Source: Albugo candida
Lineage: Eukaryota; Oomycota; Peronosporomycetes; Albuginales; Albuginaceae
Direction of reading: 5' to 3'
Assembly: GCA_905220665.1 (NCBI GenBank)
Contig: CAJNAR010000013.1
Coordinates: forward strand, 62,001-126,000
DNA length: 64,000 nt
Shown here: positions 47,534-57,435 of the stretch, one piece after another
Layout: each line of letters opens with the position of its first letter
How positions within the stretch are numbered: position 1 is the stretch's first letter
Translations under genes and position numbers: made by a program
Notes under the pieces: generated by a model
Database searches by the model: none
Told to the model about the DNA's origin: nothing
The model's input: only the letters and a program-made list of their open reading frames with translations

Positions 47534-48750
47534 TTTTTTGATGCAAAAGAAGCACGAAAACCTCCCTGTCTCTTCGAATCTTTCTTACCAGAAAAAAAAC
47601 TCATAACCTTATTTTTTTCTTTAGCCTTGAAAATAGTTATATCATAGAGCTCGAGCAGTGGTGTTCCAAGAATAATGCTGGTGCTTTCGCTTTTTACCAA
47701 GAGCCGAATTCGGCCACTGGAATCTTTCAAGGTGGATACTGGTAACTCGAGTACCGCCTTTTTGTCTGCATCCAAAATTTTTAATGAGTATGGACAGTTA
47801 CTTTTGGCAAGCTTTTCTATGGTATCCTCGTTGTCATTATCATCAATCTCACAGGCCCTTAGCCAAAGCGCCATTACAATTGTTGGGAAAACAAAGTTTC
47901 TAATTGATAAATCCAGCATCAAATTTACAGGAGCATCATCAGGTCGTTGAGATGAGGAACTTTGTTGGCCAAAGGTGTGCTGGGTCGTGTCTCCAGGCGA
48001 TTTTGAGCGAGCTGGTACCATCAAATTTTCCAATTCTCCTTTTCCAAATTCAACGTGTAACTCCGGTCCTTTGCTATAGAAAGAATATTGTTCGGTAACC
48101 GATGAGTAAGAGGCTTCGAGGGATTTAAACGATGGAGGTTTCGTCGTGAGTATATCAAGCTTGATCTTATGATCATTGTCGCAACGTGAGATTGTCACAG
48201 AATGAATCTGGTCAGACATGAACAACACCATAAAACCAAGTATTGGAGGTCGATGTTCAGTTGATGCAATATCTCGAGATATCTCGCTACTACTTGCTAA
48301 TGGGTGTTCGTTTATTTCACGACCTGAAAGTGATCTTGAGACCCGCAGTCTTCCAGTACGCATCAGGGCGGGCGGTCGATGTAAATGTTCCCACGCTGCG
48401 TCTGGAAGTGAGATATATTCATATGAGGTTTCTTTCACGATAAATGTTCTCCGTTGACCCACGTAGTTCTCTCGGTCAAGTCTAAATTGAACAAAGTCGA
48501 TATGGTGAGGGGATGGGGATAAATATCTGGTTCGGCGGAAAAGTATTCTAGAAGTAAAGAGTTCCAGACATACTGCTGTTGAACCGGGCCGACAGAACAC
48601 CGTTCTGTCGTGCAGTCTTGTCTTTACAAGCTCGAGATGGGGTTGCGACTCGAATGTTGAGAGAACTTCCTTGCTGATAGTTTCAAGAATATTCACATTT
48701 GGATATTGCTCTGCGAGCGCATTCGTGAAAGCCTCATGCAGATTCGACAT
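47524..48750 (-). CDS. Unknown protein, 408 aa
   Basis: A single exon with a clean ATG. I do not recognise the family. The N-terminal ~60 residues look helical, the central part is mainly beta-rich with charged loops, and a Ser/Gln-rich linker lies at ~255-275. A second beta-rich block follows (LLVKSESTSIILGTPLLELYDITIF), then a basic C-terminal tail (FFSGKKDSKRQGGFRASF). There is no signal peptide or membrane segment, so it is probably cytosolic. The tail could bind acidic lipid or nucleic acid. The 3' end overlaps one copy of the 110-bp repeat. Confidence 0.7.
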   Translation of the reverse strand: MSNLHEAFTNALAEQYPNVNILETISKEVLSTFESQPHLELVKTRLHDRTVFCRPGSTAVCLELFTSRILFRRTRYLSPSPHHIDFVQFRLDRENYVGQRRTFIVKETSYEYISLPDAAWEHLHRPPALMRTGRLRVSRSLSGREINEHPLASSSEISRDIASTEHRPPILGFMVLFMSDQIHSVTISRCDNDHKIKLDILTTKPPSFKSLEASYSSVTEQYSFYSKGPELHVEFGKGELENLMVPARSKSPGDTTQHTFGQQSSSSQRPDDAPVNLMLDLSIRNFVFPTIVMALWLRACEIDDNDNEDTIEKLAKSNCPYSLKILDADKKAVLELPVSTLKDSSGRIRLLVKSESTSIILGTPLLELYDITIFKAKEKNKVMSFFSGKKDSKRQGGFRASFASKNGH

Positions 48751-49428
48751 TTTCAGAGCTGTTGGTTGGAGGGTGAACTTCGAGTGTTGTGAATAGAACC
48801 AATGATTTTGAAAACTGAGATTATTTTGACGTAAGGAAATTCATCGCCGCAGCGATTCGACGACAGCTTGCGTTTCAGCCATCAGTTAGTATGAGCTTCG
48901 ACTTGCGCACCTTGAAGGCCTAACCTTATACAACTTTAAAAAGAAGCCTGGTGATGTACAATTTGAGTAGCGTTGGTGGTACACACAACACAATGACAAT
49001 TTGACAATCAGTCGAGTGGGTGATTGATGTCTAATAGCTAACAACTCCCAGATACCAAGCAGGAATACTTCAATGTAGTCAGCGATGAACTTAGGCTTGC
49101 TAGCAACCGCCGGCACCCATCTACTCTCAAGGCTATTTCTATCTGGACCTTCAACTAAAAGACTACTTGCGCAGCACGAAAAGATATTATGCAACAACAC
49201 GACTTGGTCCCTCTGTAAGACGACGTGACAAGCAATTCACGAGCTCGTCTTATCGTCGTCATGTCTCGAAGAAATACCAGCTAGCCACGTACGAGTGTGG
49301 AAACTAGATCGACAAATGTGTGGATATCGTAATTCATCTAGTAGATAGAGCTGACCGTAATTGCTAAGTACGGCTCCAGTATGTCAGCTGTTATTGCGTG
49401 TTAATTTCGTCATAAACTCGAGCGCCCT
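48751..49428. promoter_or_regulatory. Region between two divergent genes
   Basis: About 680 bp between divergent ATGs. A 104-codon minus-strand frame (48886-49200) begins with GTG and has no ATG, so I do not call it. Otherwise nothing specific is seen; both promoters should lie here. Confidence 0.4.
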
Positions 49429-52400
49429 ATGATGTCTTGGCTGTGGTCCATCGCCACGAGCATAATGTGCTTCTGTGTCTTCTATCCTATTGTACGTGAG
49501 GACCAGTTGATCTTTTGTTCAACATGTTCGAGTCTAAAGTCGATACTTCGCGTTGTTTTCGTCGCACTTTGTCCATCGCTCTTAGCGTTGGTGTGTGTAA
49601 ATGATCCAAAGCTTTTGCACGAATTCAAAACAGCTATTCGATCTTTTGTTTCTTCATTCACAATAGACACTAAGACGCCTGTCGACCAGGTTGAAAAGCG
49701 TGCCGTTCAGCAATTACAGGTTGCTCGCGATGAATTGTATAAAAATGTCGATGAGATGTGCTTTGTACGCACAGGTAGTTCTCAGAAACGCACAAAGATA
49801 CTCGCACATAAACATTTTGCTGACCGAAATGGTCCTTTCAACGATACGGAAAAGACTCAAGTCAACACTAACTCATGGAATTCAACCCGAAAATTTGTTC
49901 GGCAGTGGCTACGTCCTCACCAACGACACGGTGCAGAGGACGTCGATCCGGATTTACAGTCATCAAATCCGATTCACGACATGACACACAGTCTTCCATG
50001 TAGTCTGAACTCTGGAACAAAGAAAACGCTTTATGATGAGGTAGATCTCCATTTGCTGGATCACGAATTTTTTGCCCCTCCGAAGGAGTTACCATCTACG
50101 AGAAGTCTGAGTTTTCATCCACGTTACGCAATCTCGGAGGTTCCGGTTTACTTTATGGAACCGACCACCCGGATGTATCTAAAAGTTACAAACAATCATC
50201 GTGTCGAACTCACGAGTGATCCGGATGTCTCTTGTCTGTTCAATATTGTGAAAGGGAAGACGCATCACTGGGGCTTTCAGTCTACTGTCACGCAACGTTA
50301 TTTGGGCCAGAACGTTGTTGGAAAAGTGGTCACTGCCGCAAGAAAATTCAACTCGTGGGAATCATTTCGTGTGCTGGAAATCGTTGATGAAGAAGAGAGG
50401 AGCTCGGATAATCATATCTCACTACGCTGCTCCAAACCGATTTATTTTGTGCTTTGTTCAGGGCGTTTTGGAAAAGGCATGTGGCTTGCCAAGAGTCGAA
50501 GGCAAAGAAGAGAGACTGTGGTGCAATCACAAGCTGATGCCTCCTCTCGTCAAACAACGGTAACGACGGGATCTGTGTATCTTTCCAGAAATTTTCGAGC
50601 AGCAATGGCATTACGATACGCTTCCAATATAGCTGCATTTGGATCCATTCCGATGAGGACACGTCAAACAGCTCGTGTTTTTCGAGTATCGGACTCTGAA
50701 GAGGGATCAGAAACCGAGTCTGGATCTGAACTAAAGGAAGAATTTATACATTACAAAAACTCTATTTCCAACGAAAGCGACGGGTATGAAGACAAACTAT
50801 CGGGTCTCGAGGAGAGTGAAAGCTTCGAGATCGAGTATAGCGAGAAACCAGATGACGTCTTGGATGAAGTTGACGATGTAGGTAGCTCTTGTGAGGAGTC
50901 TGCAGCCAACACAAATGGGAATGAGCTATACACATCCGAAGAAGATCTCATGGACCGGATTCTATCACGAAGTGCACCTGGTGAATATTCTCTATCCACT
51001 CCGATAGTCAGAATGGAAAACGAAACCTGCATCAATTTACTCGAATACATCACTCTGTATGAAGATCACGAAGAAGAGGAGTCCTTTGCTACAGATAAAA
51101 CCAGGTTCGAATTGGAGCCGCAAGAGTTCTTGAACGTTCAGTGTTACGATATCCTCGCCTTATGTATTGGTACAATCGCACCAGAACACTCGAATTGGCA
51201 ATCACATTCCAAACGGGGATATGTGCGCCGATTATTATCATTTCCACTTGCGGAGATGACATCCGCATCGACTGAAGGAATGTGGCAGCGTATGGCGGGA
51301 GTGGAACATTTTCAGTCTCTCACATTTCTACCCACCAATTTTGAGAAAGACGGTTTTGTACTTCGGACAACTTTATATACGACCAATTTTTCATTCAGCA
51401 ACATCTTTGGTGTACATTTTGAGCTCAAATTTATACCATCGACCGCAAACAATAGTCAATCAACCGAGCAGACCAAAAAAACACTTGAGTCGTCTCAATA
51501 TGAAGAAGTTCGAAGACTTCGGGTAGAGGCACGAACATCGCTGTTTTGGACGAGACGTACTTCAGCGAAACTTTCCGCTCTCATTGAAGAAGCAGTCCAA
51601 GAAGGAACTCAGCTTTTTTATAACGAGCTCATAGATGTTGTACGTCGAGCATCTGATCTAGAGCAGACTGGACACGGCGGGATTCCGGCTGCTCTCCGAA
51701 TGAATCTACTGAAAGCAATGCAAGCACTAGCACCAGTGCGGTCGTTAATGGAACGCCGTTTCGACCTTATTCTGGCACACCTTCTGTCATGCAGCATCGT
51801 TAAAGCACTAGTACAGCATTCGGAGATTCGGCTCTCACATTTTGATACGGACCAGCTACTTGAAAGCTCTGTCGATAAAATGCAGTGCGTTGTGAATGCC
51901 TCTATGGATCTTCTCATCACTCCTCAGCTATTCTTTGAAATTCTGTTTTCAAATGCCTCAACGTTCGCGCAAAGAAGAAGGAAGAAAGGAAAATTGAACG
52001 CTATAGACTCAGATGACAACATCACAGCATGGATGCACACACTTTATAGTCTGAATATGGAAAAAACGCGTTTTAGAGATATGATGCAAGATGGGATTCG
52101 GGTTCGAAAGCAGTCGTACGAGGTACTATTGTCCAATCGCAATGGCAGCGGGGTTCATCCCGCTGTCGCGGAACAGTATGATCACTACCGTATCAGATCC
52201 CTTCCAAATCGTCTCAGGTCGCTAGAATTAGGCGTCAAGGTGCTAGTCCCTTGCACCAAATCTATATCTATTACGATAGAAATCGCGATCACGATAGAGC
52301 AACCCAGCCAAGAGTCCGCTTTTACCATTCACACAAGTCCAAGTTTAGAGTCGCGCATTCGCGTCGCCTTTGCTGCACCTTATATCACGAGATCAGAAAA

Positions 52401-52701
52401 AAGTGCGATCGATCCAACACTTACCGTCATCGATGGAGCAGAAGCTACCGAGTGTTTGCGAAATGGGATTGCAGAGATTTGGGAACCAATAGTGGAGATA
52501 ATGAATCTCGCGGCGGTGCAAGGACATGCAGCGGCCACACTGTTGCCAGGTGCTACGGATCATCAAGACAAGGTGCTCACAGAACATTATCGTTCAGTCA
52601 TATTGCTGCAACTATTACGAAAGCAAATGTATGACTATCGTGAAGCATCAGTGACTCTGATGAAGAAATGCATTGCACGGATCCACATTTTCTCTTCATA
52701 A
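49429..52701 (+). CDS. Large membrane protein with a fascin-like beta-trefoil, unknown function, 1090 aa
   Basis: A single exon. One or two hydrophobic helices lie within residues ~5-60, followed by a charged stretch. Residues ~240-355 resemble a fascin/actin-crosslinking-type beta-trefoil (MYLKVTNNHRVELTSDP, HHWGFQS, ISLRCSKPIYFVLCSGRFG). About 420-540 is very acidic and Ser/Glu-rich, likely disordered. About 580-740 is a globular domain that could be a lipid-binding VASt-like fold (FPLAEMTSASTEGMW ... FEKDGFVLRTTLYTTNFSFS), and the last 350 residues are helical. I cannot name the family. Membrane anchoring plus a possible lipid domain hints at a membrane-contact role, but that is speculation. 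Confidence 0.75.
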   Translation: MMSWLWSIATSIMCFCVFYPIVREDQLIFCSTCSSLKSILRVVFVALCPSLLALVCVNDPKLLHEFKTAIRSFVSSFTIDTKTPVDQVEKRAVQQLQVARDELYKNVDEMCFVRTGSSQKRTKILAHKHFADRNGPFNDTEKTQVNTNSWNSTRKFVRQWLRPHQRHGAEDVDPDLQSSNPIHDMTHSLPCSLNSGTKKTLYDEVDLHLLDHEFFAPPKELPSTRSLSFHPRYAISEVPVYFMEPTTRMYLKVTNNHRVELTSDPDVSCLFNIVKGKTHHWGFQSTVTQRYLGQNVVGKVVTAARKFNSWESFRVLEIVDEEERSSDNHISLRCSKPIYFVLCSGRFGKGMWLAKSRRQRRETVVQSQADASSRQTTVTTGSVYLSRNFRAAMALRYASNIAAFGSIPMRTRQTARVFRVSDSEEGSETESGSELKEEFIHYKNSISNESDGYEDKLSGLEESESFEIEYSEKPDDVLDEVDDVGSSCEESAANTNGNELYTSEEDLMDRILSRSAPGEYSLSTPIVRMENETCINLLEYITLYEDHEEEESFATDKTRFELEPQEFLNVQCYDILALCIGTIAPEHSNWQSHSKRGYVRRLLSFPLAEMTSASTEGMWQRMAGVEHFQSLTFLPTNFEKDGFVLRTTLYTTNFSFSNIFGVHFELKFIPSTANNSQSTEQTKKTLESSQYEEVRRLRVEARTSLFWTRRTSAKLSALIEEAVQEGTQLFYNELIDVVRRASDLEQTGHGGIPAALRMNLLKAMQALAPVRSLMERRFDLILAHLLSCSIVKALVQHSEIRLSHFDTDQLLESSVDKMQCVVNASMDLLITPQLFFEILFSNASTFAQRRRKKGKLNAIDSDDNITAWMHTLYSLNMEKTRFRDMMQDGIRVRKQSYEVLLSNRNGSGVHPAVAEQYDHYRIRSLPNRLRSLELGVKVLVPCTKSISITIEIAITIEQPSQESAFTIHTSPSLESRIRVAFAAPYITRSEKSAIDPTLTVIDGAEATECLRNGIAEIWEPIVEIMNLAAVQGHAAATLLPGATDHQDKVLTEHYRSVILLQLLRKQMYDYREASVTLMKKCIARIHIFSS

Positions 52702-52753
52702 AATCTGAGATTCGAAGAACAAGAATTGAATTCTAAATTGTATCATTGTGCAA

Positions 52754-53929
52754 TTATCGAAGTGTATTCGCTTTTGAATCGTTTCGCATTTTGCATTTTG
52801 AACCTGATGCATGTTGGTGTTCTATAGTTTCGGGCGGTACTCCTATATCTTTCTTGTCGTCTTCTTTTGGATTTTCCTTATTAGCTTCTGTGTTCTCCTT
52901 CTTACCTTCGTTTTGTTCTTCGTAAGCATCTCCGGTCTTCTTTATGCTGCCTCCTGGTTTATCATCATTACCTTTACCAGCACCACCTTGTTCCGGACCG
53001 CCTCCCGATCCATGGCCCTCAGGCGGTGTAGCAGGTTCGTTATATTTAGTGGCCGGAGAAGCCGGAGGATTTAAAGGAGTCGAAGGAGTTGGAGGAGTCG
53101 CAGGAGTCGAAGGAGTTGGAGGAGTTGGAGGAGTGGAAGGAGTCGAAGGAGTTGGAGGAGTTGGAGGAGTGGAAGGAGTCGAAGGAGTTGGAGGAGTTGG
53201 AGGAGTTGGAGGAGTTGGAGGAGCCGAAGGAGTCGAAGGAGTTGAAGGAGCCGTAGAGGAACCTTTACCAGTACCATTATTCTTTGTATGTGCGCAGTCT
53301 GCCTTTGCTCTATCCGGGATCTTATCACCCGCCTTTCCAATGGTAACACAGTTAATGTACACCTGCCAGGGATCCACATGCGGGGCAATGTATGTGAAGA
53401 TCAGAAGGTGATCCTCGCATAAGCTTCTAGTAGTCGCATTAATCGAATAACTCCAATCCTTCCAATCCTTTTCGCAGTTTCCAAAACTCACAATAATGGA
53501 CGAGCCACATTGGATTTCACACAATCCATAGTGAGGGACCTGAGAAACTCTAAATTGCTCTGGCAAAGGTTGTGGATCCGTCAATTCAGTAGTTCCGCAT
53601 TCTTTATTGTAGCTAGTATCATCCATGACAGAATAAGCCATCGTAAAATTGTACAAATTTGGTATCTTGAATTTTGACTTGTACCTCCCGAATACCTTTT
53701 GAAGCTCTTCCAAATTGTGATCTTGAGTTCCTTGTGTCACACCCTCTCTCAATTCAACAGGAAGATTTTCTATCTTGATTGAAGCGGATGGATTGGGCCA
53801 AGACGCGATAGTAAACTTTGGTAGCGGGCATTCCATGAACATATGACTTTGCACTGACTTGAGAGAAAGTAGGAATAGATGCGCAAAGAGGCTACCCCTG
53901 TAGCTACTGAACCGGTGTTTTAATGGCAT
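52754..53929 (-). CDS. Secreted AA17-like copper monooxygenase candidate with Thr/Pro-rich tail, 391 aa
   Basis: A single exon. The signal peptide probably ends at S28, leaving His29 as the first mature residue (HMFMECPLP). H133 in VPHYGLCEIQC and Y191 in DPWQVYINC sit about where a copper histidine brace and axial Tyr are placed in lytic polysaccharide monooxygenases. Paired Cys residues suggest a secreted disulfide-bonded fold of ~180 residues. A tail of ~100 residues is built from Pro-Ser/Thr-Pro repeats and is followed by a Lys/Glu/Gly-rich end. Oomycete AA17 enzymes oxidise pectin in plant walls; I suggest that family from the pattern, not from alignment. A paralog lies 3 kb away on the same strand. 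Confidence 0.7.
   Translation of the reverse strand: MPLKHRFSSYRGSLFAHLFLLSLKSVQSHMFMECPLPKFTIASWPNPSASIKIENLPVELREGVTQGTQDHNLEELQKVFGRYKSKFKIPNLYNFTMAYSVMDDTSYNKECGTTELTDPQPLPEQFRVSQVPHYGLCEIQCGSSIIVSFGNCEKDWKDWSYSINATTRSLCEDHLLIFTYIAPHVDPWQVYINCVTIGKAGDKIPDRAKADCAHTKNNGTGKGSSTAPSTPSTPSAPPTPPTPPTPPTPSTPSTPPTPPTPSTPSTPPTPPTPSTPATPPTPSTPLNPPASPATKYNEPATPPEGHGSGGGPEQGGAGKGNDDKPGGSIKKTGDAYEEQNEGKKENTEANKENPKEDDKKDIGVPPETIEHQHASGSKCKMRNDSKANTLR
53061..53250. repeat. GC-rich minisatellite coding for Pro-Thr/Ser repeats
   Basis: Plus-strand units of GGAGTYGGA / GGAGTCGAA type (9-15 bp) repeat about 20 times. On the coding (minus) strand they give Thr-Pro-Pro and Ser-Thr-Pro runs in the tail of the AA17-like protein. 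Unit number is likely to vary between strains. Confidence 0.85.
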
Positions 53930-56213
53930 CTTGATGGGTCGATCAATACGTATGTCAAAGAAAATTGAATATCAAGAACGAGCGAAGTACAGGCTACATC
54001 AGCAAGGTGCTACGTTATATTCTCCGGATGGTGACTGGCTGGTAAAAACAGCGCTGATCGATAATATCTTCTGAGCTGTATGACTGGTTTAGTATGGGTC
54101 TTTGCGGAAAGATTGCTTGAGTACACGTGTTCGTGACAGCGCCCGAGTAGCTGCCAGAATGATGACTGTCACTCAATCGACTTGTTTTTTGGCTTGGAGT
54201 AATAGGATGAGTCATTTTGAGACACCCATACAGAAATGGTAAAGTTTAGTGATTATGTAAAAAAGTGAGTTATACGTGATTTTTTTTGCAAAGCTGATTT
54301 GGATCTGCTGGCATAAGGAATGTTCTCATGCGCTTTGGATTGTCGGTAAATATCGGCCATCAAAAACAGAGTATATACTGCTATAAACGCCTACATCACA
54401 TAGCAGAGTGCAAGCTGCGAATGACTTGGTAATTCGGATACACAAAGAGCGAATATTTACGCTCAATTCTTCACAAAGGCGATGAGAGCATTATTGCCTT
54501 ATTCCAAGCATACAATTTATTGCTTTCAAAATTATCCCATAAATTTTCCTCTGTATGTTACCGATATTTCTCTCATTGCTGCTTTTCTTCCGTCTCTCGT
54601 CTACATCGGCAATACTTTACTCAGTTGGATTTTGTAATGCGGACTTATTCCAGTACATTCCTCCTATTTCAGCTCAGCTTCAACTCCGAGTGGGTATACT
54701 GCATGTCTTTGCGCTCCAGTTTGCTTGACTAAGTTGAAGTCGACTTGATGCAATTTTTGAATAGTTTGAGATGGTGCTATATCATCACCGAGTTCGCAAT
54801 CATTTGCCTTCCAAGTACCACCAAAACATACATAGCTTTTTCGTGATGCATCAGACTAGTTGAAATGGTACGTTCACTTCTCTGTATGCGCGCGATTCTT
54901 CAACGTTCAACTCACCGACGACGTTGTTGTCATTAAATTTCACACTTTGCGCTCCCCTGCCATTATGTGCAATCGTCAAAATTGAGAGAACATTTCAAGC
55001 AGCAATACATTTCCAAATTCACTTCAAAAACATCATCGAAGATATTATGCCTCATGTGGTTTCTTGCACCAACATTGATTGTGATTACATGATTTGTAGA
55101 CATGATGCTTTTACGGGGAAGCTTTACTGCCTCTAACATCTTGATCATTGAGTACCTGATATGCTGTGCTTGTCGAGAAAGTCGGGCGCTCCGTTGTTGG
55201 CATCATGTGTGATAATTCGACTCGAGGCGATCACCGCGTACGATAAGGACAACACGGCGCTGTTCTGCGCAGTCCATGCTGTCAAACATAAATTTTAAGC
55301 CCCGACACAATTAATATTCCTAGCCATCAAACTGCGGCTTCGACAATGAGAAAAGCGTGATTGTTTATTTTGTCACAAAACATAATGATGTCCTGAGACG
55401 ATTCTTTACCATCGGGCTTCATCAATTAGGATTAGCTCCAAACGCATTTCCATGTTCATTCTTTGAATAATGCTTCCTCCAAATCTATCAACTACTCTAC
55501 CCGATCACACCGATCCATTATAGAGATGGGGCATATGTTAGGGTCATGGATTTATCAAACAATCGTATCTCCGCATAATCCATCGCGAATAGCTCTATCT
55601 ATAAAGATCGATGAAACGTGCATCAATGGGATCTCGTTCACGTCGACTTAGCAAAGGGATACATAAAGGATCACCCTCGTTATCGTTCGAATGCTGTGTC
55701 ATGCGATCAACAGGTACTTTACCCCATGAAGAATGGCGGGTCGATATGCCCTGACTTTGTGTATTGTCAAAACTTTCCGCATTGTTGCGAAATATAAGCC
55801 AACTCCTCCGTTAGTAGTTCTGTTCTTCCTGCTTAGCCTGCCGCCATTTTCAGTTGAATTAGGATAACAGGCAGTGTACTCTTTCAATTATGCGTGATAA
55901 GCAGAAACGAGACAGCGATATCTTGATGAGTGTTCTACCAGCGCTCGTAACAGGCTCTTTGATTAATGAGTTTGTCGTAACAAAAGTAAGGATGAAATGT
56001 TCGAAGCGCCGACGAGATCTATATATGCAGCAGGAATCGTTATCCTACTCATTTCCTGTGTTCGTACCCTTAAATGCTTGTAGTGATAGCGTTCGCATGT
56101 TCTCTGTATTGAATTTTAATTTAAGAACGGCGTGAGACTAAAAAAGGAAAGGAATTTATAAAAAGGCTACAAGAAATTTGGAAAGTCTGATCGATGCAAC
56201 TCGGACATCTATT
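53930..56213. other. Intergenic region between the two AA17-like genes
   Basis: About 2.3 kb. Only short frames, none with recognisable motifs; I looked for a third degraded paralog (the DPWQ.YINC motif) and did not find one. The part near 54065-54185 resembles the upstream region of the paralog at 57325-57430. Confidence 0.5.
54065..54185 (-). promoter_or_regulatory. Conserved upstream block with CACGTG, copy 1
   Basis: TCTGAGCTG followed ~40 bases later by GAGTACACGTGT (54119-54130) and then a GATGACT segment. The same order is found upstream of the paralog. The 8-bp palindrome ACACGTGT contains a CACGTG (G-box/E-box) core that bZIP or bHLH factors can bind. It lies about 190 bp before the ATG of the 391-aa gene. 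Confidence 0.5.
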
Positions 56214-57209
56214 CTACCTCCGAGTGTTGCGAATGGTACATTTTGAAGAGTGTCCCCCTTTGGGTGCATCACTGGGAGATGATTGTGGCGCATCACTGGG
56301 AGATGGCTCTGGTGCTTTCTTTTCTGTTCCTTGATTATCCTCTCCATTCTCTTTCTCGCCTGCTTTTGGTGCTTCATAATTTTCTCCTTCATTCTCTTTC
56401 CCGCCTTCTTTTGGCTTTCCATCGCCCTCACCTTTGTTCTCCTTATTGCCTTTTTTTGGTGGTCCATACTCCTCGCCTCCACCGGGTGATCCGTTCTCAT
56501 TGGTATTCCCATTATTTCCACTGGGAGCGGGGGTGGATGTACTATTGTTACCGCCAGTATATGAGCATTCTCCTTTCGCTTTATCCGGGATCTTACCATC
56601 TTTTCCTTTTCCTGCAATATTTACACAATTGATGTAACTCTGCCATGGGTCTCCATGCGAAGCGATGAAAGTAAAGACCAACATATGGCCTGCGCATTGC
56701 TCTCTCACGGTGTCATTCACCGGATACTTCCAGTCCTTATCGAATGCATATTGGCAATTTGGACTCGAAAAAACAACCTTGCCGTTGCATTCCATCTGGC
56801 ACACTCCAAAGTGTGGAATCGGCGAAAATTTGAAAAAATCTGGCATTGGTTGTGGATCATCGGGTTTGGAGCTTCCACATTGTTTGTCGTAGCTAGGATC
56901 GTCCATAACCGTATATTCAAGTACAAATTCGTAAAATGTTTTCTTTTTGAGTCTTTCGTAATTACTGAACACAGTTTGAAGATTGACTAGATTTTTCGCC
57001 TGATCTCCAAAGGTTAGACCCTCACCAATTAATTCAGGAGCAAGGGAAGATGTCTTAAAACCACCGCATGGATTTGGCCACGACGCAATTACGAAAGTTG
57101 ATAGTGGACAAGACATATATGTATGAGGCTGCACTGGAATAACATGAAGTAGAGATAGATGAGCAAATAACCTGATACTGCGTTTACTGAGATGATGTTT
57201 TGATGGCAT
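56214..57209 (-). CDS. Secreted AA17-like copper monooxygenase candidate, paralog, 331 aa
   Basis: A single exon. The frame opens at 57227, but the ATG at 57209 aligns exactly with the start of the neighbouring paralog (both have TGCCAT context and an FAHL hydrophobic core), so I chose it. Cleavage after P28 would expose His29 (HTYMSCPLS). H133 (IPHFGVCQMEC) and Y192 (DPWQSYINC) match the putative copper ligands of the paralog. The core is ~200 residues; the tail here is not Pro-Thr repeats but Gly/Asn, then Lys/Glu/Gly-rich units (KENEGE, KENKGE, KENGED) ending in a Ser/Pro part. This suggests the same core activity with a different linker. Family assignment is inferred. Confidence 0.7.
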   Translation of the reverse strand: MPSKHHLSKRSIRLFAHLSLLHVIPVQPHTYMSCPLSTFVIASWPNPCGGFKTSSLAPELIGEGLTFGDQAKNLVNLQTVFSNYERLKKKTFYEFVLEYTVMDDPSYDKQCGSSKPDDPQPMPDFFKFSPIPHFGVCQMECNGKVVFSSPNCQYAFDKDWKYPVNDTVREQCAGHMLVFTFIASHGDPWQSYINCVNIAGKGKDGKIPDKAKGECSYTGGNNSTSTPAPSGNNGNTNENGSPGGGEEYGPPKKGNKENKGEGDGKPKEGGKENEGENYEAPKAGEKENGEDNQGTEKKAPEPSPSDAPQSSPSDAPKGGHSSKCTIRNTRR

Positions 57210-57324
57210 CTTGACTGCGTTAAGCAACTTGTGATTCTGATCAAATTATATAATGAAGAAGAATGTGAGCTATATGTTCCATAGTTAGGGTATACGTCAT
57301 ATTCCCCCGAGATAGCTTGCCCGT

Positions 57325-57435
57325 GATTCATATCTGAGCTGGATGATTAGCTGGACGAGGCCCAAAGAAACATCGCACGAGTACACGTGTGTCTTCACAT
57401 TAGCTTTGCTGTCAAAGGTATGATGACTCATACTT
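57325..57435 (-). promoter_or_regulatory. Conserved upstream block with CACGTG, copy 2
   Basis: TCTGAGCTG at 57333, GAGTACACGTGT at 57379-57390 and a following GATGACT match the block before the first paralog in order and spacing. It lies about 170 bp before the ATG at 57209. It probably duplicated with the gene. Confidence 0.5.

Noticed and set aside
48886..49200. 104-codon minus-strand frame
   Set aside because: Starts with GTG, no ATG, no recognisable domain; may be promoter sequence.
53061..53250. Regularly spaced repeats that might suggest a CRISPR array
   Set aside because: Units are 9-15 bp without unique spacers, lie inside a gene and are in a eukaryote; this is a minisatellite.
52944..53411. 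Long plus-strand frame coding for Gly-Val-Glu repeats
   Set aside because: It is the antisense of the Pro-Thr minisatellite in the AA17-like gene; the repeat keeps several frames open by chance.
53930..56213. A third AA17-like paralog between the two genes
   Set aside because: I looked for the DPWQ.YINC and PH.G.C motifs in both strands and did not see them.
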